Shown in pieces: positions 4,919 to 11,975 of a stretch of 14,223 nt of DNA (position 1 is its first letter; each line of letters starts with the position of its first letter). The position numbers were made by a program, and so were the translations under genes. Under the pieces are notes generated by a model, which was not told the origin of the DNA, did no database searches, and was given only the letters and a program-made list of their open reading frames with translations. The stretch is from RSA11 sp036564135. GTDB lineage: Bacteria > Actinomycetota > Thermoleophilia > Solirubrobacterales > 70-9. Where the stretch lies: assembly GCA_036564135.1 (NCBI GenBank), contig DATCLC010000100.1:1-14223 (forward strand), given 5' to 3'.

Positions 4919-6952
4919 TCAGGAGGCCTTCGCGCCGACGCCCAGAGCCGCGAGCACGCGCTCGGCGACGGCCTCGCCGGTGAGGCCGACCTCCTTGTGG
5001 AGGAGCGCCGGCTTGCCGTGCGTGACGAACCGGTCGGGCAGCCCGACGCGGATCACGCGGGCGCGCTCGCCCGGGCCCTGCGTCTCCTCGAGGTGCTCGA
5101 GCACCCCGCTGCCGAAGCCGCCCGCGATCACGTTGTCCTCGACGGTCACGAGGAGCTCGTGGTCGGCCGCGAGCCGGTTGACGAGCTCCGTGTCGAGCGG
5201 CTTGGCGAAGCGCGCGTCGGCGACCGTCGCGCTGATCCCCCGCTCGGCCAGCTCGTTGGCCGCGTCCAGCGCCACCTTCACGCCGAAGCCGTAGCCCAGA
5301 AGCGCCACCCGCTCGCCCGGGCGCAGGGTCTGGCCCGTGCCGATCGGGATCAGCTCGGGCGCCTCGGGCAGCGGCGCGCCAATCGCGGTGCCGCGCGGAT
5401 AGCGCAGCGCGATCGGGCCCTCGTGCGCGATCGCCGTGTGGACCATGTGCACGAGCTGCGCCTCGTCGCGGGGCGCCATCAGCACGAGGTTCGGCAGGCA
5501 GCGCATGTAGGAGATGTCGAAGGCGCCGTGGTGCGTCGGCCCGTCGTCGCCGACCAGGCCCGCCCGGTCCATCGCGAAGGTCACGTCGAGGTTCTGCAGG
5601 CAGGCGTCGTGCACGATCTGGTCGTAGGCGCGCTGTAGGAAGGTCGAGTAGATCGCGCACACCGGCTTCGCGCCCTGCAGCGCGAGCCCGCAGGCGAGCA
5701 GCACCGCGTCCTGCTCGGCGATGCCGACGTCGTAGTACTGGTCGGGCACCTCCTCGAGCAGCTTCTGCAGACCGGTCCCGCCCGCCATCGCCGCGGTGAT
5801 GCCGATCACCCGGCGGTCGCGCTTGGCCTCGGCGACGAGCGCGTCGGCGAACACGCTCGTGTAGGAGGGCGGCGCGGGCTTCTCCTTCTTCGCCTCGCCC
5901 GCGCGCGCACCCTCGCTCATCTCGCCGCGCACGAGCGGCGTGCGCGCCGCGGGCTTCTTCGGCGCGGGCTTGCCGTCGACGATCGAGCCGGGCTTGGCGG
6001 CGTGCCACTTCTCCATACCCGCGAGCCCGCCCTCCTCGGCCGGAGCGAAGCCCTTGCCCTTGATCGTGTGGATGTGGACGACCACGGGCCGGTCGGCCTC
6101 GAGCGCGTCGCTGAGCGCCCGGCGAAGCTGCGTGACGTCGTGGCCGTCGATCACGCCGACGTAAGCCAGATCGAGTTCCTCGAAGAGCAGTCCCGGCGCC
6201 CAGTAGGCCTTGATCGCCGCCTTGATCTCCGGGCCGAGCCGCTCGATGCGCCGCCCCAGGCCCCAGGGCAGCTTGGTGAGCCGAGTCTCGACGTCCTCGC
6301 GCGCGTGGTAGAGGCGGCGGTTCAGCCGGATCGACTGGAAGTACCGCGAGAGCGCGCCGACGTTCGGCGAGATCGACATGCCGTTGTCGTTGAGCACGAT
6401 GACGATCGGCGTCTGCAGCCCGCCGGCGTTGTGCAGCGCTTCGAACGCCACGCCGCCGGTGAGCGCGCCATCGCCGATCACGGCGACGACCTTGCCGTCC
6501 TCGCCGATCCCCTTGCGCATCGCCTCCTTGAGGCCGACCGCGTAGCCGATCGACGTCGAGGCGTGCCCCGCGCCCATGATGTCGTGCTCGGACTCGGCGA
6601 TCGAGCAGAACGGCGCGAGCCCGCCGTACTGGCGGATCGTGTGCAGCCGGTCGCGCCGGCCGGTGAGGATCTTGTGCGGGTAGGCCTGGTGGCCGACGTC
6701 CCACAGGATCTTGTCGCGTGGCGAGTCGAGCAGCGCGTGCAGAACCGTCGCGAGCTCGCAGGTGCCGAGGTTGGCGCCGAAGTGGCCGCCGATCTCGCCG
6801 ATCGTGTCGATGATCAGCTCGCGCACCTCCTGGGCGACCTGCGCGAGCTCTTCGTCGCTCAGGCCCTTGAGGTCTGCCGGCCCGTCGATGCGGTCGAGAA
6901 GGCGCTCGCCGGCGGGACGTGTGCTCTCGTCGCTCATGCGTCGAGGTCCCAT
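4919..6952 (-). CDS. dxs: 1-deoxy-D-xylulose-5-phosphate synthase
   Basis: DXS condenses pyruvate and glyceraldehyde 3-phosphate, the first step of the MEP isoprenoid pathway, using thiamine diphosphate. In the 677-residue product, His57 (GGHFGAN), GHQAYPHK (87-94), the cofactor motif GDG...NDN (160-162, 188-190), EQDAV and DDGPTHHG in the central pyrimidine domain, and a C-terminal transketolase domain are all visible. It is longer than the usual 620-640 residues because of a Lys/Pro/Ala-rich linker at about 310-355 between the first two domains. Starts at 6952 (MGPRRM) and 6937 (MSDES) are both ATG. I chose 6952 because TAGGCT lies 6 bases upstream, ideal for a leaderless start, but 6937 is nearly as likely. 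It lies 51 bases after the ispA-like gene. Confidence 0.95.
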   Translation of the reverse strand: MGPRRMSDESTRPAGERLLDRIDGPADLKGLSDEELAQVAQEVRELIIDTIGEIGGHFGANLGTCELATVLHALLDSPRDKILWDVGHQAYPHKILTGRRDRLHTIRQYGGLAPFCSIAESEHDIMGAGHASTSIGYAVGLKEAMRKGIGEDGKVVAVIGDGALTGGVAFEALHNAGGLQTPIVIVLNDNGMSISPNVGALSRYFQSIRLNRRLYHAREDVETRLTKLPWGLGRRIERLGPEIKAAIKAYWAPGLLFEELDLAYVGVIDGHDVTQLRRALSDALEADRPVVVHIHTIKGKGFAPAEEGGLAGMEKWHAAKPGSIVDGKPAPKKPAARTPLVRGEMSEGARAGEAKKEKPAPPSYTSVFADALVAEAKRDRRVIGITAAMAGGTGLQKLLEEVPDQYYDVGIAEQDAVLLACGLALQGAKPVCAIYSTFLQRAYDQIVHDACLQNLDVTFAMDRAGLVGDDGPTHHGAFDISYMRCLPNLVLMAPRDEAQLVHMVHTAIAHEGPIALRYPRGTAIGAPLPEAPELIPIGTGQTLRPGERVALLGYGFGVKVALDAANELAERGISATVADARFAKPLDTELVNRLAADHELLVTVEDNVIAGGFGSGVLEHLEETQGPGERARVIRVGLPDRFVTHGKPALLHKEVGLTGEAVAERVLAALGVGAKAS

Positions 6953-6958
6953 TGTCGC

Positions 6959-6964
6959 AGCCTA
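6959..6964 (-). promoter_or_regulatory. Candidate internal -10 element TAGGCT for dxs
   Basis: On the minus strand TAGGCT (TANNNT) ends 6 bases before the ATG at 6952. The same TAGGCTGC octamer precedes nusB. It may give dxs its own promoter inside the cluster. Confidence 0.3.
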
Positions 6965-7003
6965 ACGCCGAGACATCAGCGCGGCCCGGAGGGGCGCCCC
7001 GGG

Positions 7004-7873
7004 CTACGCCTGCCGGGTGTGGATGAAGTCCGTGATGCCCTCGAGGTCGCGCGTGTCGCCGTCGATCTCGGCGAGCGCCCCGCGCGCGTTCGCGTGCGAC
7101 TCGGCGGCCAGCTCGCGAGCCCGGTCCAGGCCGAAGACCGAGACGTAGGTGAGCTTCCCGTGCCGGGCGTCGGAGCGGGACTTGCCGAGCTCCGCCTCGC
7201 TGCTCGTGACGTCGAGGATGTCGTCGACGATCTGGAAGAGCACCCCGAGCTCGTCGGCGAAGCGCCGGTAGCGCTCAAGCTCCACGTCGGGCGCCCCGGC
7301 GATCAGCAGCGGCACGAGCACGCTCGCGGCGATCAGCCTGCCGGTCTTCAGCGAGTGGAGCTGCCGCAGGGCGTCGGCGTCGTCGCCGAGCTTGCCGGTG
7401 ACGTCGATGTACTGGCCGCCGACCATGCCCCCCACGCCCGTCGCCGCCGCCAGCTCCCGCAGCGCGGCGACGACGTTCTTTGGCTCCCCGCGCTGCTCGC
7501 GGCAGAACAGGTTGATGGCCTCCGCGAACAGCCCGTCGCCCGCGAGGATCGCCACGTCCTCCCCGTAGGCGACGTGGAGCGTCGGGCGGCCGCGGCGCAG
7601 ATCATCGTCGTCCATCGCCGGGAGGTCGTCGTGGATCAGCGAGTAGGTGTGGATCAGCTCGATGGCCGCGGCAGCGGGCAGCAGCTCGCGCGGATCGGCG
7701 CCGGTGGCCCGCGCCGTCGCCAGGCAGAGCACGGGCCGCACCCGCTTGCCCCCGGCGAGCAGCGAGTAGCGCATCGCCTCGTCGAGCCCGGCGGTGGCCC
7801 CCACGCCCGGGAAGGAGAGCTCGCGTAGGTACTCGTCGACGAGCTCGCGCAGCTCGTCGGGGTAGGACCCCAT
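7004..7873 (-). CDS. ispA: Polyprenyl (probably farnesyl) diphosphate synthase
   Basis: This trans-prenyltransferase of 289 residues adds isopentenyl diphosphate to allylic diphosphates. The first aspartate-rich motif DDLPAMD is at 82-88, followed by DDDLRRGRPT; GGKRVRP is at 41-47. The second aspartate motif DDILD lies in the C-terminal third, followed by a GK-x3-D-x3-GK-x-TY pattern. Tyr77 and Ser78, five and four residues before the first motif, match bacterial farnesyl diphosphate synthases, favouring a C15 product, though geranylgeranyl synthase cannot be excluded. The ATG at 7873 is 6 bases after the XseB-like stop with a purine-rich GAGCGGGG just before it. It sits directly upstream of dxs, as in many bacteria (xseB-ispA-dxs). 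Confidence 0.92.
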   Translation of the reverse strand: MGSYPDELRELVDEYLRELSFPGVGATAGLDEAMRYSLLAGGKRVRPVLCLATARATGADPRELLPAAAAIELIHTYSLIHDDLPAMDDDDLRRGRPTLHVAYGEDVAILAGDGLFAEAINLFCREQRGEPKNVVAALRELAAATGVGGMVGGQYIDVTGKLGDDADALRQLHSLKTGRLIAASVLVPLLIAGAPDVELERYRRFADELGVLFQIVDDILDVTSSEAELGKSRSDARHGKLTYVSVFGLDRARELAAESHANARGALAEIDGDTRDLEGITDFIHTRQA

Positions 7874-7879
7874 CCCCGC

Positions 7880-8068
7880 TCAGCCCTCGCCGGCCGCGCT
7901 CTCCCTCAAGGCGCGCTCGATCTCGTTGCCCGCCTGCCCCACGAGGTCCGCGGCCTCGCGCGCGAGCGCCTCGGCGCGCTGGTCGCTCAAATCCTCGCTG
8001 CGCAGCTCGGCGGCGAGCTCGCGCAAGCGCGCGGCGATCGCCTCGATGTCGACACCCAGCTCGCTCAC
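7880..8068 (-). CDS. xseB: Short XseB-like protein (exonuclease VII small subunit candidate)
   Basis: The 62-residue product is a predicted two-helix hairpin: heptad-like leucines and alanines (IAARLRELAAELRSEDLSD, then AEALAREAADLVGQAGNEIE). Length, helical layout and position before ispA fit XseB, the small subunit that binds XseA in exonuclease VII. The family's usual LESGE-L-x-LEEAL signature is only weakly preserved (LRSEDLSDQRAEAL), so the assignment rests largely on synteny. No xseA is in the window, unlike the common xseA-xseB pair. The GTG start at 8068 overlaps the nusB stop as GTGA, implying coupled translation. It could instead be an unrelated small coiled-coil protein. Confidence 0.5.
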   Translation of the reverse strand: MSELGVDIEAIAARLRELAAELRSEDLSDQRAEALAREAADLVGQAGNEIERALRESAAGEG

Positions 8069-8448
8069 CTTCGCGCCGCCTCCAGGTCGCGCGCCACCGC
8101 GCCCAGGATCCCGTTGACGAAATCGGGCGCGTCGGCGCCGCAGAACTCCTGCGCCAGGTTCACCGCTTCGTCGATCGCAACCTCGACCGGCACGTCCTCT
8201 CGGTGAAGCATCTCATGCAGCGCGACGCGCATGATCGAGAGCTCGAGCGGCGCGATGCGCTCGAGCTTCCAGCCGCGCGCCCGCTTCGCGATCTCCTCGT
8301 CGAGCTCGTCCGCGTGCGCGGCCACGCCCTCGGCGAGCTCGCGCGTGAACGGCTTCGCGCCCTTGAGCAGCTCGTCCAGCGGGCGGTCGGTGACGCGCTG
8401 CTGGTAGATGGCGAAGACGGCCTCGCGGCGTTGGTCGGAGCGTCGCAT
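8065..8448 (-). CDS. nusB: Transcription antitermination factor NusB
   Basis: NusB binds boxA RNA together with NusE (S10) and supports antitermination, mainly on rRNA operons. The 127-residue all-helical product shows the family opening RRSDQRREAVFAIYQ, the central WKLERIAPLELSIMRVALHEML and the C-terminal VPVEVAIDEAVNLAQEFCGADAPDFVNGIL, all characteristic, and a normal length. The ATG at 8448 follows TAGGCT by 8 bases and lies 49 bases after efp, so it could have its own promoter as well as readthrough from efp. Its TGA is shared with the GTG start of the next gene. The efp-nusB order is very common in bacteria. Confidence 0.95.
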   Translation of the reverse strand: MRRSDQRREAVFAIYQQRVTDRPLDELLKGAKPFTRELAEGVAAHADELDEEIAKRARGWKLERIAPLELSIMRVALHEMLHREDVPVEVAIDEAVNLAQEFCGADAPDFVNGILGAVARDLEAARR

Positions 8449-8456
8449 CTACGTGC

Positions 8457-8462
8457 AGCCTA
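8457..8462 (-). promoter_or_regulatory. Candidate -10 element TAGGCT for nusB
   Basis: On the minus strand TAGGCT ends 8 bases before the nusB ATG, in the 49-base gap after efp. The same octamer TAGGCTGC lies before dxs. Confidence 0.3.
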
Positions 8463-8497
8463 CGCGCTCGCCTGGCGGTCGAACGCGCCGCCCCGCC

Positions 8498-9058
8498 CTA
8501 CGCCCGGGAGACGTACTCGCCCGTGCGCGTGTCGACGCGGACGGTGTCGCCCTCGTCGATGAAGAGCGGGACCTGGATCTCGACGCCCGTCTCCAGCGTG
8601 GCCGGCTTGGTACCGCCACCCGAGGCGGTGTCGCCCTTGAGCCCGGGCTCGGTCTTGGCGACCTTGAGGTCAACGGCGCTCGGGACCTGCACGCCCGTGG
8701 GCCGGTCGTCCACGTAGAGGATGTCGACGGTGTCGTTGGGCAGGACCCACTTCATGTCCTCGCCGGCGGTGTCGCGCGGGATCTCGACCTGCTCGTAGCT
8801 GTCGACATCCATGAAGACCACCGAGTCGCCCGAGTCGTAGAGGTACTGCATGCGCCGCGTCTCGGTGCGCACGGGGCGGAACTTCTCTCCCGCGCGGAAG
8901 GTCTTGTCGTGGACCGTGCCGTCGTCGACCTTGCGCAGCTTGGTGCGCACGAACGCGCCGCCCTTGCCGGGCTTCACGTGCTGGAACTCGATGATCCGGT
9001 AGATCGTACCGTCTACCTCGATATGGGTCCCGTTCTTGAACTGATTGGTCGAAATCAA
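8498..9058 (-). CDS. efp: Translation elongation factor P
   Basis: EF-P relieves ribosome stalling at polyproline stretches. The 186-residue product has the three-beta-barrel family layout. The N-terminal KOW-like domain carries the tip loop KPGKGGAF, whose Lys32 is the position that is post-translationally modified in many bacteria. No modification enzyme (EpmA or YmfI type) is visible here. The C-terminal OB domain contains the conserved PLFIDEGDTVRVDTRTGEYVSRA. The family start MISTNQFKNG fixes the initiator as TTG at 9058, which overlaps the TGA of the upstream lipoprotein gene as TTGA. No Shine-Dalgarno is evident, so initiation may depend on coupling to the upstream gene. Confidence 0.96.
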   Translation of the reverse strand: MISTNQFKNGTHIEVDGTIYRIIEFQHVKPGKGGAFVRTKLRKVDDGTVHDKTFRAGEKFRPVRTETRRMQYLYDSGDSVVFMDVDSYEQVEIPRDTAGEDMKWVLPNDTVDILYVDDRPTGVQVPSAVDLKVAKTEPGLKGDTASGGGTKPATLETGVEIQVPLFIDEGDTVRVDTRTGEYVSRA

Positions 9059-10239
9059 GGCGCGGAAAAGTTAGCGACCTTCACGCCCTTCTCCTTCCCC
9101 ACGACCGCGCGCGTACGCTCGAACGAGGCGCGCAGGGCCTCGGCGTTGCCCGGATCGGCGTCCGGAGTCGCGGGGAGCACCACGTAGTCGCCGGGGCGAA
9201 CCCACACCGGCACGTACTCGACCCGGCGCACCCGCACCTCGTCCCCGCGCGCCCGGAAGTGCAGCAGCGCGATCAGCCCGTCCTGCGTGTGGGCGGGCAG
9301 CCCCGCCGCGGCCGACTGGTTCGAGACGAGGTTGCCCTCGCTGAAGACGACGAACTTGCCGTTGACGCGCTCGATCGGCTGGACGACGTGCGGCCCCTGC
9401 CCCACCACCGCGTCGATCAGGTCCGAGCCCGTGAGCCGCTCGGCGAGCTCGCGCTGAAACGGGCTGGGCTCGAGCGCGTACTCGGCGCCCCAGTGGACGT
9501 TCACGACGACGGCGTCCGCCCCGGCCTGGCGCGCGCGGCGCGCGTCGGCGAGGATCGCCTTGGCGCCCGCCTTCGGGTTCTCGGTCGGGTAGGTGTTGAC
9601 CGCCCAGGGCGTCGGCAGTGGGATGCCGTTCGTAGCGTCGGTGTAGGCAACCAGCCCGATCTGGACGTCCCCCACCTGCAGGAGCACGGGCTCGTCGCGC
9701 GCCCGCTCGGAGGCGAACGAGCCTGTGTGCGCGATGCCGCGCCGGTCAAGGGCCTTCACCGTGCCCTCGATGCCCGCCATGCCCTGGTCCAGCGAGTGGT
9801 TGGACGCGGTCGTGCACGCGTCCCAGCCCGCCTTGCGGATCGACCGCGCGAGGTCGGTGGGCGTGTTGAAGATCGGGTAGGACGAGGGCGGACCGGGGCC
9901 CATCGGCGTCTCGAGGTGGCAGACGGCCAGCTCGGGCGCGTCCACCCAAGGCGCGATCTCCTTGAAGAACGGAGCGAAGTCGTAGCGGTTGCCGCCGCCG
10001 TTGGCGAGGGCGCGGGACAGCAGGGGCTGGTGCATGAGGAGGTCCCCGCTGAAGGAGACCTCGAACTCGCTGACCGCGGGCCCACCCTCGCCGTCGCCGG
10101 CCGCCGCGTCGCGCCCAGAGCCGAACCCGAGCCCGCACCCGGACAGGGCGCAGAGCGCGAGGAGCGCAGCCAACCGAGCTGCCAGGTGGGCGGGCGGCCC
10201 GCGCCGGCTGCGGCGGTGGGACGAGAGCGCCGGGGCCAT
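9055..10239 (-). CDS. CapA-family (poly-gamma-glutamate synthesis type) lipoprotein
   Basis: The 394-residue product starts with a basic segment and a hydrophobic stretch ending in LSGC, so Cys35 is probably the lipidated residue and the protein is anchored outside the membrane. Residues about 58-330 match the CapA metallophosphatase-like fold: SGDLLMHQ, CHLETP, ASNHSLDQG, VVNVHWGAEY and VVGQGPHVVQPIE carry the expected His, Asp, Asn and Glu positions. CapA proteins are tied to capsule or poly-gamma-glutamate export, but no capB or capC is nearby, so its substrate is unknown. ATG 10239 has TATTCT 9 bases upstream and is divergent from the flavoprotein gene. It overlaps efp by 4 bases and may lead that cluster. 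Confidence 0.9.
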   Translation of the reverse strand: MAPALSSHRRSRRGPPAHLAARLAALLALCALSGCGLGFGSGRDAAAGDGEGGPAVSEFEVSFSGDLLMHQPLLSRALANGGGNRYDFAPFFKEIAPWVDAPELAVCHLETPMGPGPPSSYPIFNTPTDLARSIRKAGWDACTTASNHSLDQGMAGIEGTVKALDRRGIAHTGSFASERARDEPVLLQVGDVQIGLVAYTDATNGIPLPTPWAVNTYPTENPKAGAKAILADARRARQAGADAVVVNVHWGAEYALEPSPFQRELAERLTGSDLIDAVVGQGPHVVQPIERVNGKFVVFSEGNLVSNQSAAAGLPAHTQDGLIALLHFRARGDEVRVRRVEYVPVWVRPGDYVVLPATPDADPGNAEALRASFERTRAVVGKEKGVKVANFSAP

Positions 10240-10248
10240 GCGGGGCGC

Positions 10249-10254
10249 AGAATA
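10249..10254 (-). promoter_or_regulatory. Candidate -10 element TATTCT for the CapA-like gene
   Basis: On the minus strand TATTCT, a close match to TATAAT-type hexamers, ends 9 bases before the ATG at 10239. It faces the mirror-image element at 10275-10280. Confidence 0.4.
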
Positions 10255-10260
10255 GGACGC

Positions 10261-10273
10261 CGAGCGGCGCTCG
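10261..10273. repeat. Short palindrome between divergent promoters
   Basis: CGAGC-GGC-GCTCG has perfect 5-bp arms and lies between the two opposed -10 candidates at 10249-10254 and 10275-10280. It could be an operator, but such short GC palindromes are frequent in this genome. Confidence 0.25.
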
Positions 10274-10274
10274 C

Positions 10275-10280
10275 TACTCT
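10275..10280 (+). promoter_or_regulatory. Candidate -10 element TACTCT for the cNMP-flavoprotein gene
   Basis: TACTCT fits TANNNT and ends 9 bases before the TTG at 10290, the same distance as the opposed element before the CapA-like gene. Confidence 0.35.
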
Positions 10281-10289
10281 TGCCTGCAG

Positions 10290-11975
10290 TTGAGCGAGGG
10301 GACGACGAGAACGAGGGTCCGAGCGGAGCGCTTCCCCGATCCGGACGACGAGCAGCTCTTCCCGCGCCTGTCCGACACCAAGATCGCGCGTCTCGCCGAG
10401 CGCGGCGTGCGCCGCGAGTTCGCGCCGGGCCAGGTCCTGTTCGAGCAGGGGGCTCGCGAGATCCCCTTCTTCGTGGTCGAGGAGGGGCGCGTCGAGTTCA
10501 TCGACCACACCCCGAAGGCGGACATCGTCTTCGCGGAGCTCAAGAGCAAGCGCTTCATCGGCGACCTCGCCGTGTTCACGGGCGAGCCGTCGATCGCCGA
10601 GTGCGTCGCCGTCGAGCCCACCAGGGTGATCGCCTTCACCCGCCAGGAGCTCCGCGCCATGCTCGCCGACTGGCCGGAGTTCGCCGAGGTCGTGTTGCGC
10701 ACGCTGAGCCTGCGCCGCGCCTGGCTCGAGGGCGAGGGCCGCGGAGTGCTGCGGCTGATCGCGCCGCGCAGCTCGCGGCGCGCATTCGAGGTCCGCGACC
10801 TGCTCGAGCGCAACCTGCTGCCGGTCCGCTTCCACGACGTCGACTCCGACGAGGAGGCCGCGGCCCTGCTCGACGGGCTCTGCATCTCCCGCGAGGAGAC
10901 GCCCATCCTGATCCGCAGCGACCAGGTGCTCCGCAACCCGTCGGTGCGCCAGGTGGCGCGCGACCTCGGCCTGCGCGCCGAGGTGGACGGCGAGCGCTTC
11001 GACCTCGTGACGATCGGCGGCGGCCCGGCTGGCCTCGCCGCGGCCGTCTACGGAGCGTCGGAGGGCCTGCGGACGTTCGTCGCCGAGTCGTGGGCGCCCG
11101 GCGGCCAGGCGAGCACGAGCACTCGCATCGAGAACTACCTGGGCTTCCCGACCGGGATCTCGGGCACCGAGCTCACCCGCAAGGCGACCCTGCAGGCGCA
11201 GCGCTTCGACGCCGTGATCTCGAGCTTCCACCCGGTGATCGAGCTGACCGACGGGCCCGAGGGGCTCCTCCGCGTCGACCTCGAGGACGGCCAGCACGTG
11301 CTCGCGCGCACGGTGGTCGTCGCTTCCGGGGCGCGTTGGCGCACGCTCGACGTCCCGGGTATCGACCGGCTCACCGGTGCGGGCGTCTACCACGCCGCCA
11401 TGCCGAGCGACGCGCGCCGACTGCGCGGCGAGGACGTCATCGTGGTCGGCGGCGGCAACTCCGCCGGGCAGGCGGTCGTCAAGCTGGCGCAGACCGCGCG
11501 GAGCGTCCGTGTGGCGGTCCGCGGTTCCGGGCTCTCGCGGACGATGTCGCGGTATCTGATCGACCGCATCGAGGCCGCGCCCAACGTCGAGGTCCGCACT
11601 CACACCGAGGTCGTCGGCGTCCACGGGGCCGCCAACCTTGAGGCGGTCGACCTCCGCGACGGCGACGGGAACGTCGAGCGGATCCCCGCCGCCGCACTCT
11701 TCGTGATGATCGGCGCCGACCCCTGCACGGAGGCCGTCCACCAGGTCCTCGCCGTGGACGAGGCCGGCTACGTGAAGTGCGGCAAGGTCGCCGCCAAGCA
11801 CGAGGGCCACGACTGCTGGCCGCTCAACGACCGCCCGCCCCACCTGCTGGAGACCGTGCGCCCGGGCGTGTTCGCCGCCGGCGATGTGCGCGCCGGCGCG
11901 ACGAACCGCGTCGCCGGCGCCGTCGGCGACGGCGCCATGGCGGTGCGCTTCGTACACCAAGTGCTGGACGGCTAG
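10290..11975 (+). CDS. Cyclic-nucleotide-binding-domain / thioredoxin-reductase-like FAD oxidoreductase
   Basis: The 561-residue protein has three modules. Residues about 20-145 form a cNMP-binding-like beta-roll (FAPGQVLFEQGA, FFVVEEGRVEFID, FIGDLAVFTGEPSIAECVAV). Residues about 160-235 look like a glutaredoxin-like domain without its active-site cysteines. Residues about 236-561 form a thioredoxin-reductase-like module with GGGPAG (243-248) for FAD, GGGNSAGQ (387-394) for NADPH and a C-terminal AAGDVRAG. Two key features are missing: the CxxC expected before the NADPH motif is replaced by AAMP (369-372), and the cNMP cassette has Pro-Ser where the phosphate-binding Arg should be. It is therefore unlikely to reduce thioredoxin or bind cAMP normally. 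The TTG start is chosen because no other start precedes the beta-roll. Its stop shares CTAG with the antiporter gene. Confidence 0.9.
   Translation: MSEGTTRTRVRAERFPDPDDEQLFPRLSDTKIARLAERGVRREFAPGQVLFEQGAREIPFFVVEEGRVEFIDHTPKADIVFAELKSKRFIGDLAVFTGEPSIAECVAVEPTRVIAFTRQELRAMLADWPEFAEVVLRTLSLRRAWLEGEGRGVLRLIAPRSSRRAFEVRDLLERNLLPVRFHDVDSDEEAAALLDGLCISREETPILIRSDQVLRNPSVRQVARDLGLRAEVDGERFDLVTIGGGPAGLAAAVYGASEGLRTFVAESWAPGGQASTSTRIENYLGFPTGISGTELTRKATLQAQRFDAVISSFHPVIELTDGPEGLLRVDLEDGQHVLARTVVVASGARWRTLDVPGIDRLTGAGVYHAAMPSDARRLRGEDVIVVGGGNSAGQAVVKLAQTARSVRVAVRGSGLSRTMSRYLIDRIEAAPNVEVRTHTEVVGVHGAANLEAVDLRDGDGNVERIPAAALFVMIGADPCTEAVHQVLAVDEAGYVKCGKVAAKHEGHDCWPLNDRPPHLLETVRPGVFAAGDVRAGATNRVAGAVGDGAMAVRFVHQVLDG

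Noticed and set aside
6984..7004. GC-rich hairpin GCCCGG / CCGGGC just after the prenyl synthase stop
   Set aside because: Only 6 clean pairs, no T-tract, and dxs follows on the same strand; chance is likely in this composition.
6002..7828. A 608-codon plus-strand open frame opposite dxs and the prenyl synthase gene
   Set aside because: Antisense shadow in very GC-rich DNA; the minus-strand genes have full catalytic motifs.
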